From assembly GCA_028714595.1 (NCBI GenBank), contig JAQTMD010000046.1:1-10445 (forward strand): a DNA stretch of 10,445 nt, in the 5' to 3' direction. Both the position numbers and the translations under genes were made by a program. Position 1 is the first letter of the stretch. Each line of letters starts with the position of its first letter. Below, in pieces: positions 1 to 6,164 of the stretch. The DNA comes from Candidatus Omnitrophota bacterium (GTDB lineage Bacteria; Omnitrophota; Gorgyraeia; Gygaellales; Profunditerraquicolaceae). The notes beneath the pieces are model-generated. The model was not told the DNA's origin. It saw only the letters and a program-made list of their open reading frames with translations, and made no database searches.

Positions 1-206
1 GTCGCAAGACCCGCTTCATCGGCCGCGCGCTGGATCTTCTGGCCGTGCTCGTCGGTGCCGGTCAAAAGCCAGACCTTATCGTCGCCGAGCCGGCGGCGCA
101 TGAAGCGGGCGGTCGCATCCGCCGCGATCGTCGTATAGGAATGCCCGATATGCGGGGACGCGTTTATGTAATACAGCGGGGTAGTTATGTAGAATTTACC
201 GGCCAT
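1..206 (-). CDS. metG: Methionyl-tRNA synthetase, N-terminal fragment (runs off the window)
   Basis: Class I aminoacyl-tRNA synthetase that charges tRNA-Met with methionine in the cytoplasm. Only the first 68 codons are present; the gene continues past position 1. The class I HIGH signature is visible as PHIGHSYT (residues 18-25), and TGTDEHGQKI (49-58) is the conserved Rossmann-fold motif of MetRS. The N-terminus (FYITTPLYYINASPHIGH) resembles the Bacillus/Thermus-type enzyme. The zinc knuckle, KMSKS loop and C-terminal tRNA-binding domain lie outside the window. The ATG at 204-206 is preceded by a GGGAG Shine-Dalgarno about ten bases upstream. It starts 24 nt after the ricT stop, and the ricT-metG neighbourhood matches the yaaT-metS region of Firmicutes. 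Confidence 0.95.
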   Translation of the reverse strand, partial: MAGKFYITTPLYYINASPHIGHSYTTIAADATARFMRRRLGDDKVWLLTGTDEHGQKIQRAADEAGLA

Positions 207-230
207 GCGCTCAAAGCTCCCGATCGGCTT

Positions 231-1028
231 TCACTTTTTAGCCGTATCCTGATACTTCACTTCAATGACCGCGCCGGTCTCAAGCTCGACGTTTGCCGTG
301 CGCTTGAAGACATTGACGCTTAAAACCTTGCCCTTGCCTTCTTTGACGGTGATCCGTTCGCCTTCCCGGGGGAGTCCTTTCGAAAGCACTTTGTACGTCT
401 CGTACTCGTAGTTCAGGCAGCACATCAGCCTCCCGCAGATCCCGGAGATCTTCGGCGGGTTCAACGGCAGTCCCTCTTCTTTTGCCATCTTGATGGTCAC
501 CGGCTCGAAATCCGTCAGGAACTTCGAACAGCACAGCTCCCTGCCGCAGGGGCCGAACCCGCCGAAAAACTTCGTCTCGTCGCGTACCCCGATCTGGCGC
601 AGCTCGATACGGGCCTTGAAGATCTTTGCCAGGTCCTTGACCAGCTCGCGGAAATCGATCCGGCCGTTGGAGGTGAAATAAAAGACGATCTTCGAGCGGT
701 CGAACGAATACTCCGCCTGCACCAGCTTCATGTCCAGCTTGTGCTCTTCGATCTTCTTGGCGCAGGTGGAGAAAGCGTCTTTTGATTTCGCGCGGTTGTC
801 CTCGATCTGTTTGCGGTCCTGTTCTTTTGCCAGCCGCACGATCCTCTTGATCGGCTGTTTTGACTTTGCCTCCTGCTCGTCGACTTTCAGGGAGACGATC
901 TGGCCGTAATCCAGGCCCCGGTCATGTTCGACGATGACCACGTCGCCCTCTTTGCACGCAAGCTCTCCGCAGTTATAGAAGAAATTCTGCCCCGTATCCC
1001 GCAATCTGACACTTACGATTTTATCCAT
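231..1028 (-). CDS. ricT: PSP1-domain protein RicT (YaaT family)
   Basis: A 265-residue protein of the PSP1/YaaT family. In Bacillus subtilis YaaT (RicT) works with RicA and RicF in an iron-sulfur-containing complex that stimulates RNase Y-dependent mRNA processing. The family hallmark is present: paired cysteine clusters CGRELCC (residues 161-167) and CGRLMCC (198-204), with further cysteines at 20, 25 and 89. The ATG at 1026-1028 has a GAGG Shine-Dalgarno and lies 16 nt after the holB stop. The order holB-ricT-metG copies the holB-yaaT-metS order of Firmicutes. No ricA or ricF homologue is seen nearby, so a role in RNA processing in this organism is inference; the family assignment is firm. 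Confidence 0.93.
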   Translation of the reverse strand: MDKIVSVRLRDTGQNFFYNCGELACKEGDVVIVEHDRGLDYGQIVSLKVDEQEAKSKQPIKRIVRLAKEQDRKQIEDNRAKSKDAFSTCAKKIEEHKLDMKLVQAEYSFDRSKIVFYFTSNGRIDFRELVKDLAKIFKARIELRQIGVRDETKFFGGFGPCGRELCCSKFLTDFEPVTIKMAKEEGLPLNPPKISGICGRLMCCLNYEYETYKVLSKGLPREGERITVKEGKGKVLSVNVFKRTANVELETGAVIEVKYQDTAKK

Positions 1029-1044
1029 TCAGACCTCGTCGTGA

Positions 1045-2094
1045 TTACCTTCGCATCGTGAATAAGACTGTGCCGATCAGAAGCTTGGTGTTGACATTAT
1101 GCTCCGCAAACCCGAGTGCGTCGCTCAAGGTCTGCATGATGCCGTCAAGCTGCGCGAACGAATAGCTTTGAGCCTGCTGCTCGAGGAGCCGGCTGCGGTC
1201 TGCGTTGGCGCACTCGTGTGCCGCGATACCGGCCTTGCACAGGTAGACATCCCGAAACCATGTTGCCAGGACCTGGAGGCTGCTTTTGAGCTGAAGGCGG
1301 TCCTGGATGAACGAATGCTCGACCGACGGATTGGGCGCGGTCAGAAAGAAGTCGATCACGCGGTTCTTTTCGGCGATGATGTCTTTACCGCCGGAACCCA
1401 GGGCGCGCCCCACCCTGCCTTCGTAAAAGGCGGTCAGGTACCGCAGGGACGGCTCATCCAGCGAAAGCCGTTCGCGCAAGATTTCATCCATGAGGACGCG
1501 CGAAAGGCCCGCGAACTTGACCGTCTGGCAGCGCGAAACGATAGTACGGTATAAAAGCCGCGGTTTATCGGTGACCAGGATGATGATGCTGGCGCGGGGC
1601 GGTTCTTCCAGGGTCTTCAGAAAAGCGTTGGAAGACTCGGCATTGAGGTTATGCGCATCGTTGATGATGAAGACCTTGTACCTGGCCTGGTACGGCTTTA
1701 AACAGATCTCCTGCTGCAGCCAGCGGATATCCTCTATCCTGATTTCAAGGCTTTTGTTCTTCCTGGCGGCATCACCGGCGGCAGGGCTTTGCTGCGCAGC
1801 CGTTGCCGGGCCGGCGCCGTACTCGGGACGCGCCGCATCAAGTTTCTGTTTGTCGATAATGTGCACGTCCGGATGGCGGCCGGCGTCGACAGCCAGACAC
1901 GACGGGCAACTGTCGCAGGCGTCCCCCGAATTTTCGAGGCAATTCAGGGCCTTGGCGAAATTCATCGCCACCAGCGATTTGCCGATGCCCCCGGGGCCGG
2001 TGAACAGGTATGCGCCGGCGATCCGGTCTTGCCGGATGTTGTTCTCAAGCTGCGCGATCGGCCCTGCGTGGCCGTAGACGTCTGTGAATGCCAT
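1045..2094 (-). CDS. holB: DNA polymerase III subunit delta' (clamp loader)
   Basis: The delta-prime subunit of the clamp-loader complex, which opens the beta sliding clamp and places it on primed DNA. AAA+ features seen in the 349 residues: P-loop GPGGIGKS (33-40), a zinc module with C52, C60, C63 and C66, the degenerate Walker B region FIINDAH (142-148), the family motif NAFLKTLEEPP (156-166) and the SRC motif (187-189). The C-terminal third is the helical collar domain. Between HPDVHII (74-80) and IRIEDIRWLQ (118-127), where the family normally has a short linker, lies an Ala/Pro/Gly/Gln-rich insertion at about residues 82-115. The ATG at 2092-2094 starts 2 nt after the tmk stop, implying translational coupling. 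DnaX-type tau/gamma was excluded by the short C-terminus and the tmk-holB context. Confidence 0.93.
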   Translation of the reverse strand: MAFTDVYGHAGPIAQLENNIRQDRIAGAYLFTGPGGIGKSLVAMNFAKALNCLENSGDACDSCPSCLAVDAGRHPDVHIIDKQKLDAARPEYGAGPATAAQQSPAAGDAARKNKSLEIRIEDIRWLQQEICLKPYQARYKVFIINDAHNLNAESSNAFLKTLEEPPRASIIILVTDKPRLLYRTIVSRCQTVKFAGLSRVLMDEILRERLSLDEPSLRYLTAFYEGRVGRALGSGGKDIIAEKNRVIDFFLTAPNPSVEHSFIQDRLQLKSSLQVLATWFRDVYLCKAGIAAHECANADRSRLLEQQAQSYSFAQLDGIMQTLSDALGFAEHNVNTKLLIGTVLFTMRR

Positions 2095-2096
2095 GG

Positions 2097-2708
2097 CTAT
2101 AGTATGTCTTCCACAAGCCGGCGGATCGCCTTTTGCGTTTCCGATTTGTCATCCGCAAGCCTGACGATCTTGATGCGTTTTGGCTCTTTCCTGGCCAATG
2201 ACAGGTATCCGTTCTTCACGCGCCGGTGGTAGGCGAACGACCGGTTCTCGATGCGGTCCTTTTTTCTGCAGATATTATTCAGGGCGTCGCGCAGCGGCAG
2301 CTCCAGCAGGATGGTCAGATCCGGGGTTATGCCCTGCGTGGCGAACGCACCCAGCTTCCTGATAAGACCGATGTCCATGCCCAGCCCATAGCCCTGGTAA
2401 ACGACGGTGGAATCCAGGAAGCGGTCGCAGACGACGATGACGCCTTTTTCCAGAGCAGGCTTGATGACCTCGCGCACGGTTTGCGCGCGGCTGGCCATGT
2501 ACAGCAGCAGTTCTGTTTCGCCGGCCATGGCCGTGTTCCCGGGATCAAGGAGCAAACCCCGGATGGCCTCGCTGATGGCAGTGCCGCCGGGCTCGCGCAG
2601 GAAGATGACCTTGCGGCGCTTGCGCTTCAAGTATTCATAGAGGAGCTTTGACTGCGTACTCTTGCCGCAGCACTCGGAGCCCTCGAAGGTGATGAACTTG
2701 CCTTTCAT
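2097..2708 (-). CDS. tmk: Thymidylate kinase
   Basis: Phosphorylates dTMP to dTDP with ATP for DNA synthesis. The chosen start gives 203 residues, normal for the family. Visible motifs: P-loop EGSECCGKST (9-18), REPGGT (38-43), DRF with DSTVVYQG (95-106; the usual form is DRY/DRF), and a LID segment with RKKDRIE (148-154) followed by HRRVKNGYL. The LID basic residues suggest the bacterial type II enzyme. The P-loop is odd in carrying two cysteines where family members usually have Gly-Ala, Gly-Ser or Gly-Cys. The reading frame stays open upstream to an ATG at 2777, but that ATG lies in the loop of a palindrome and lacks a Shine-Dalgarno. The ATG at 2706-2708 has a strong AGGAG and begins exactly where homology begins (MKGKFITFEG). 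Confidence 0.94.
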   Translation of the reverse strand: MKGKFITFEGSECCGKSTQSKLLYEYLKRKRRKVIFLREPGGTAISEAIRGLLLDPGNTAMAGETELLLYMASRAQTVREVIKPALEKGVIVVCDRFLDSTVVYQGYGLGMDIGLIRKLGAFATQGITPDLTILLELPLRDALNNICRKKDRIENRSFAYHRRVKNGYLSLARKEPKRIKIVRLADDKSETQKAIRRLVEDIL

Positions 2709-2713
2709 GCAAT

Positions 2714-2718
2714 CTCCT
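2714..2718 (-). promoter_or_regulatory. Ribosome binding site deciding the tmk start
   Basis: AGGAG on the minus strand, five bases before the ATG at 2706-2708. It selects this start over the in-frame ATG at 2777. It lies three bases from the base of the 2722-2832 palindrome, and most of it falls inside the direct-repeat copy at 2715-2719. Confidence 0.8.
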
Positions 2719-2721
2719 AAA

Positions 2722-2832
2722 ATTTTGCGGGTGACAGATTTTAGGGGGCCTGTCTTGATTGGCTCTGCGCGCGCCATTGGTGGCGTGCTCGAGCCAAATC
2801 AAGACACCCTAAAATCCGGAATCCCGCAAAAT
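2722..2832. repeat. Long imperfect palindrome between cysS and tmk, possibly a MITE-like insertion
   Basis: Seen directly: nested arms fold the interval into one hairpin. The outer arm 2722-2731 (ATTTTGCGGG) pairs with 2823-2832. The middle arm 2737-2746 pairs with 2807-2816. The inner arms 2751-2758 and 2759-2765 pair with 2799-2806 and 2791-2797, with one bulged base at 2798. The apex 2772-2776 pairs with 2781-2785 around a TTGG loop. By hand this gives about 43 Watson-Crick pairs, with internal loops near 2732-2736/2817-2822 and a GGCC bulge at 2747-2750. TCCTA occurs as a direct repeat on both sides (2715-2719 and 2832-2836), which could be a target-site duplication. There is no coding capacity for a transposase, so if mobile it would be non-autonomous. 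Alternatives are a REP-type intergenic repeat or a processing/regulatory hairpin. No U-run follows on the transcribed strand, so it is not a typical intrinsic terminator. Confidence 0.8.
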
Positions 2833-2833
2833 C

Positions 2834-4309
2834 CTACAACTTTCGACGCCAGGTCGTCCCGTCTTTGGTATCCTTCAAGATTATACCTTTTTCCTCTAAT
2901 TCTCTTCTTATTTCATCAGCAAGATTGTATCTCGCGTGTTCCCTTGCCTCATTCCTCTCCGCAATTTTTGCTTCGATAAACTTAACCTCTATAACTATCG
3001 CACTCCCATCTTTGTTTTTTATAATGATATCCGGCTGAATTACATTGACCGACGCATCCAAATTCTTGACTCCCACATAGACTATTTTCATTAAAGATAT
3101 CCCGAAAATTCCCAATAATTCTTTTATAGTGGTTTGCGCATTATAGATAAAATCTAACTTTTCAATATTTTTATTCGCACAACTCACTAAATCAAAAATC
3201 GAGGCTAATCCTCTGGGAGTATTAAAATCATCATCCATCGCCTCTATGAAATTATTTTTGATTTCTTCTATCTCTTTTATGGTAGCTTGTTTCGTTTTTG
3301 ATTGATGACCCGAGAGCCTTCTTGTTATTTCTTCGTTGAAATTAATAACTCTATCTAACGCCTGTTTCGCTTCTTTAATCTTATCATCCGTATAATCTAT
3401 CGGGTGAGAATAATGCGTAGACAGAAAAAATAATTTCAATACGTCCGCATAGTGATGCTTCGCCAGGAAATCCTTGATGGTAACGAAGTTGCCCAGGGAC
3501 TTGGACATCTTCTGGCCGTCAATCGTCAGGAGGCCGTGATGGATCCAGTATCTCGCAAATGGCTTGCCGGTTAACGCCTCTGCCTGGGCGATCTCGTTCT
3601 CATGGTGCGGAAAGATAAGATCTCTGCCGCCGGCGTGGATGTCCAGCGTCTCGGATTTCAGGTATTTGGCGCTCATCACCGAGCATTCGATGTGCCAGCC
3701 CGGCCTGCCGTTTCCCCACGGGCTGGGCCAAAAGGGCTCTGCCGGCTTTGACGTCTTCCAGAGCGCGAAATCAAGCGGGTCTTCCTTTGTCTCGTCTGCG
3801 TCTTTGCGCACGCCGGTCAACATCTGTTCGATGCCCTGTCCCGACAGCCTTCCATACTCCTTGAACTTTCTGACACTGAAGTACACGCCGGTCGCAGTCT
3901 GGTAGGCAAATCCTTTTTCGATCAAAACCCCGATATGCTTGATCATATCCGGGATGTTCTCGGTTGCCCGCGGCTCGATATCTGCTTTCTCAAGGCCTAA
4001 AGACTGCAGGTCTTCGTAATAACGGCCGATATATTTCGCAACAAGCTCTTTCCAGTCAACCGTAAGCTCGTTGGCGCGGTTGATGATCTTATCGTCGATG
4101 TCCGTGATATTGCGCACGAAGCGCACGTCGAATCCGCGGAACTGCAGGTAGCGGCGTATGACTTCGAAGATGTAGAGGCTGCGGGCATGGCCGATGTGGC
4201 AGTCGTCATAGACCGTGACCCCGCAGGAATAGAGCTTCACCTTCGGCGGGTCAAGCGGAGCAAACTCTTCTTTCTTTTTGGTGAGCGAATTATGGATCCG
4301 GACTGCCAT
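2834..4309 (-). CDS. cysS: Cysteinyl-tRNA synthetase with atypical low-GC C-terminal part
   Basis: Class I synthetase that charges tRNA-Cys. In the 491 residues the signatures are HIGH (38-41), zinc-site candidates C29, C209, H235/H236 and E239, GWHIECS (204-210) and KMSKS (267-271). EAMDDDFNTPRGLA (356-369) marks the helical anticodon-recognition region, and the conserved tail runs from IAERNEARE to GTTWRRK (449-490). The family is usually about 460-480 residues. Here a segment at about 407-444 replaces the usual linker before that tail and contains PDIIIKNKDGSAIVIEVK (426-443). The coding DNA for residues from about 290 to 480 is strongly AT-rich, unlike the first half. The ATG directly abuts the cysE stop codon (0 nt), with a weak GAGA-type Shine-Dalgarno. 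Both catalytic motifs are intact, so the enzyme is probably active. Confidence 0.95.
   Translation of the reverse strand: MAVRIHNSLTKKKEEFAPLDPPKVKLYSCGVTVYDDCHIGHARSLYIFEVIRRYLQFRGFDVRFVRNITDIDDKIINRANELTVDWKELVAKYIGRYYEDLQSLGLEKADIEPRATENIPDMIKHIGVLIEKGFAYQTATGVYFSVRKFKEYGRLSGQGIEQMLTGVRKDADETKEDPLDFALWKTSKPAEPFWPSPWGNGRPGWHIECSVMSAKYLKSETLDIHAGGRDLIFPHHENEIAQAEALTGKPFARYWIHHGLLTIDGQKMSKSLGNFVTIKDFLAKHHYADVLKLFFLSTHYSHPIDYTDDKIKEAKQALDRVINFNEEITRRLSGHQSKTKQATIKEIEEIKNNFIEAMDDDFNTPRGLASIFDLVSCANKNIEKLDFIYNAQTTIKELLGIFGISLMKIVYVGVKNLDASVNVIQPDIIIKNKDGSAIVIEVKFIEAKIAERNEAREHARYNLADEIRRELEEKGIILKDTKDGTTWRRKL
2875..3440. other. Low-GC patch inside cysS (candidate recombination tract)
   Basis: Hand counting gives about 186 G+C in 540 bases (34%) for 2881-3420, against 139 in 240 (58%) for 3481-3720 in the same gene. 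The edges are fairly sharp, near 3440 and near 2875, and both fall beside conserved CysS coding segments (KHHYADVLKLF and DGTTWRRK). The frame is uninterrupted. It looks like a tract acquired by homologous recombination from a lower-GC relative; an assembly chimera is a less likely alternative. Confidence 0.7.
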
Positions 4310-4993
4310 CTATTTTCTCTTTTCGAGGTCCTCGATGCGTTTCTGAAGCTCTTCGATGTTCTGCACGAGCGGGTCGAGCACGTGGATATGGTCGAGGCTG
4401 ACGTCTATCTTTTTGCCGTCCTGCCTGGTGACCCTGCCCGGGACGCCGACGATGGTAGAGTTCGGCGGCTCGTCCTTGATGACTACGGCATTGGCGCCGA
4501 TATAGGAGTTGTCCCCGACGGTGATATTGCCCAGGACTTTCGCGCCCGCGCCGATGACCACGTTACTGCCGACGGTCGGATGCCGCTTTCCTTTTTCCAG
4601 TCCCGTGCCGCCGAGGGTGACGCCCTGGTACAGCAGCACGTTATCCCCGATGACCGCGGTCTCGCCGATCACCACGCCCATCCCGTGGTCGATAAAAAAG
4701 TCCCTCCCGATTGTCGCGCCCGGATGAATCTCGATGCCGGTGGTAAAGCGCGCGAGCTGGCTGATCATGCGGGCGGCAAAAAACAGCTTCCGCGCGAACA
4801 GCGCGTGGGCAATGCGGTACCAGATCAACGCGTGCAGCCCCTGGTATAAAAACAGTATCTCCCAGACGCTGCGCGCAGCCGGGTCTTTGGACCGGGCGGT
4901 CTTGACTTCTTCCTTGAAAAGGAGCAGGATCAGGATCATCTTGATGATACCGATGGTCGCCAGGATCAGCAGAATCTTTACGATGAGCATCAT
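4310..4993 (-). CDS. cysE: Serine O-acetyltransferase with N-terminal membrane segment
   Basis: Transfers acetyl from acetyl-CoA to L-serine, giving O-acetylserine for cysteine synthesis. The 227 residues closely resemble Bacillus-type CysE: KDPAARS (36-42), GLHALIWYRIAHAL (52-65), the left-handed beta-helix of hexapeptide repeats from about 86 to 186, catalytic D102-H103 in IDHGMG and H138 in GKRHPT, and GVPGRV (183-188). The C-terminus (about 207-226) looks like a short coiled coil. Unusually, residues 1-26 form a very hydrophobic stretch interrupted by single lysines at 6 and 18, which could anchor the enzyme in the membrane; the Bacillus enzyme begins near the KEEVKTARSKDPAARS equivalent. 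The start is supported by AAGGAG at 5001-5006. It lies 4 nt after ispF and abuts cysS, so substrate supply and tRNA charging are likely co-expressed. No T-box leader is seen. Confidence 0.94.
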   Translation of the reverse strand: MMLIVKILLILATIGIIKMILILLLFKEEVKTARSKDPAARSVWEILFLYQGLHALIWYRIAHALFARKLFFAARMISQLARFTTGIEIHPGATIGRDFFIDHGMGVVIGETAVIGDNVLLYQGVTLGGTGLEKGKRHPTVGSNVVIGAGAKVLGNITVGDNSYIGANAVVIKDEPPNSTIVGVPGRVTRQDGKKIDVSLDHIHVLDPLVQNIEELQKRIEDLEKRK

Positions 4994-4997
4994 TGCT

Positions 4998-5480
4998 TTA
5001 CTCCTTGGTTATAACGCAAACGGCGTAACCGGCGATCGCCTCTTTTTTGCCGACGTCGCCCAGGCCGTTGTTGGTCTTGGCCTTTATATTGACCGAGTCA
5101 ACCGATATCCCGAGCACCCTGCCGATCGCCTCGCGCATCGCCTTCTTGAACGGCTTGAAATCCGGCTCCATCGCAAGCACGACGGCATCGATATTGCCGA
5201 CGGCAAAACCCTTCTCCCTGAGCCTGGCAATGGTCTGCTCAAGGAGCTTCACGCTCGAGATGCCCTCGTAGGCGGGGTCGGTGTCCGGAAAGCATTCTCC
5301 GACATCAAGTCCCGCCGCCGCCCCTAATAAGGCATCGCAGATGGCGTGCAAAAGCACGTCGCCGTCGGAATGGCCGAGCAGCCCTTTGACATAGGGGATC
5401 TCGACCCCGCCCACGAACAAGGGACGTCCGTCGACCAGACGGTGGATGTCGTAACCGAAGCCTACCCGCGTCTGGCTCAT
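4998..5480 (-). CDS. ispF: 2-C-methyl-D-erythritol 2,4-cyclodiphosphate synthase
   Basis: Fifth enzyme of the MEP isoprenoid pathway. It cyclises CDP-methylerythritol 2-phosphate to MEcPP with release of CMP. At 160 residues it has standard length. Metal ligands are visible as D11 and H13 in GYDIHRL and as H45 in LGHSDGDVLLHAICDA. FPDTDPAYEG (64-73) and the C-terminal KAKTNNGLGDVGKKEAIAGYAV match the family's nucleotide-binding and trimer regions. The start codon overlaps the ispD stop in an ATGA arrangement (4-nt overlap), and an AGGGGG Shine-Dalgarno sits just upstream. IspD and IspF catalyse steps 3 and 5 of the pathway and are commonly neighbours or fused; here they are separate, translationally coupled genes. 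Confidence 0.96.
   Translation of the reverse strand: MSQTRVGFGYDIHRLVDGRPLFVGGVEIPYVKGLLGHSDGDVLLHAICDALLGAAAGLDVGECFPDTDPAYEGISSVKLLEQTIARLREKGFAVGNIDAVVLAMEPDFKPFKKAMREAIGRVLGISVDSVNIKAKTNNGLGDVGKKEAIAGYAVCVITKE
5001..5006 (-). promoter_or_regulatory. Ribosome binding site deciding the cysE start
   Basis: AAGGAG on the minus strand, seven bases before the ATG at 4991-4993 and overlapping the last codons of ispF. It supports the long start that includes the hydrophobic N-terminus. The next in-frame ATG (residue 19, near 4939) has no comparable site. Confidence 0.8.
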
Positions 5481-6163
5481 ACCGCCCCCTCTCTGACCAA
5501 TGCCCGGGCGAATTGCGCGTCTTCCCGGGTAGTCACCTTTATGTTCGAATAGCGACCGGGCACGATGCGCACCGCGACACCCAGTTTTTCGACCAGACCG
5601 GCATCGTCGGTCACCGCGACCTTCCCGAACCGCTGGAACGCTCTTTCAAGGACCGCCTTCCGGAATGCCTGCGGCGTCTGTATCTCCCACAGCCTGCTTC
5701 TATCAAGCGTGCGCTTCACTACCGGACCGGCACCCTTTGATTCTTTGATCGTCGCTTTCACCGGCACTCCCACGACTGCCGCCCCATGCTTTGCGGCGGC
5801 GCTCAGTACCGACGTGACCATTCCATGACTGACGAACGGCCGCGCTCCGTCGTGGACCAGGACGATGCCGCTTTCCCGTCCTACGGCGCCGAGACCCTGC
5901 AGGACCGAATCCTGCCTGCGTTCTCCGCCGAACACGATGGAGCGTACTTTAGTAAACCTCGAGGCCCTCACCAGACGCTCAAGGCGTGCCGCTATAAAAG
6001 GACTTGAGACCACGATGATATCGCCGACTCCCCGATGGCGCTGTAACTGCCGGAGGCTCCAGGCGATAAGGGGCTTTCCGCCGATGCGCACGAGGAGCTT
6101 CGGTACGGCTGCGTCGAAACGCTCTCCCTTTCCTGCGGCAAGCACGATCGCGGTCACGCGCAT
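5477..6163 (-). CDS. ispD: 2-C-methyl-D-erythritol 4-phosphate cytidylyltransferase
   Basis: Third enzyme of the MEP pathway, coupling CTP to methylerythritol 4-phosphate. In the 228 residues the nucleotidyltransferase signature is LAAGKGER (8-15) with catalytic R15 and K22. Further family motifs are GGERRQDSV (79-87), HDGARPF (104-110), TPQAF (163-167), TDDAGLVE (185-192) and NIKVTT (207-212, whose lysine corresponds to a substrate-contacting one). In the PKQ motif the usual Gln or Ala after the catalytic lysine is Leu (PKLL), a mild deviation. The ATG at 6161-6163 lies one base after the yacL stop with only a weak GAAG-type Shine-Dalgarno, so coupling to yacL is likely. The yacL-ispD-ispF order is the same as in Bacillus. 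Confidence 0.96.
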   Translation of the reverse strand: MRVTAIVLAAGKGERFDAAVPKLLVRIGGKPLIAWSLRQLQRHRGVGDIIVVSSPFIAARLERLVRASRFTKVRSIVFGGERRQDSVLQGLGAVGRESGIVLVHDGARPFVSHGMVTSVLSAAAKHGAAVVGVPVKATIKESKGAGPVVKRTLDRSRLWEIQTPQAFRKAVLERAFQRFGKVAVTDDAGLVEKLGVAVRIVPGRYSNIKVTTREDAQFARALVREGAV

Positions 6164-6164
6164 T

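Noticed and set aside
1099..2077. Plus-strand open frames opposite holB (151 and 195 codons)
   Set aside because: They are antisense to an unambiguous clamp-loader gene, carry no domain signature and have no supporting ribosome binding sites.
2709..2777. N-terminal extension of tmk starting at the ATG at 2777
   Set aside because: The extra 23 residues are translated palindrome sequence, there is no Shine-Dalgarno, and family homology begins at the AGGAG-preceded ATG at 2708.
2722..2832. Palindrome as a rho-independent terminator after cysS
   Set aside because: It is much longer than a typical terminator stem, the apex is interrupted, and no U-run follows in the transcribed direction: the next bases are the tmk Shine-Dalgarno.
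4310..4993. T-box or other cysteine-responsive leader before cysE-cysS
   Set aside because: There is no leader: cysE follows ispF by 4 nt and cysS abuts cysE, leaving no room for a riboswitch.
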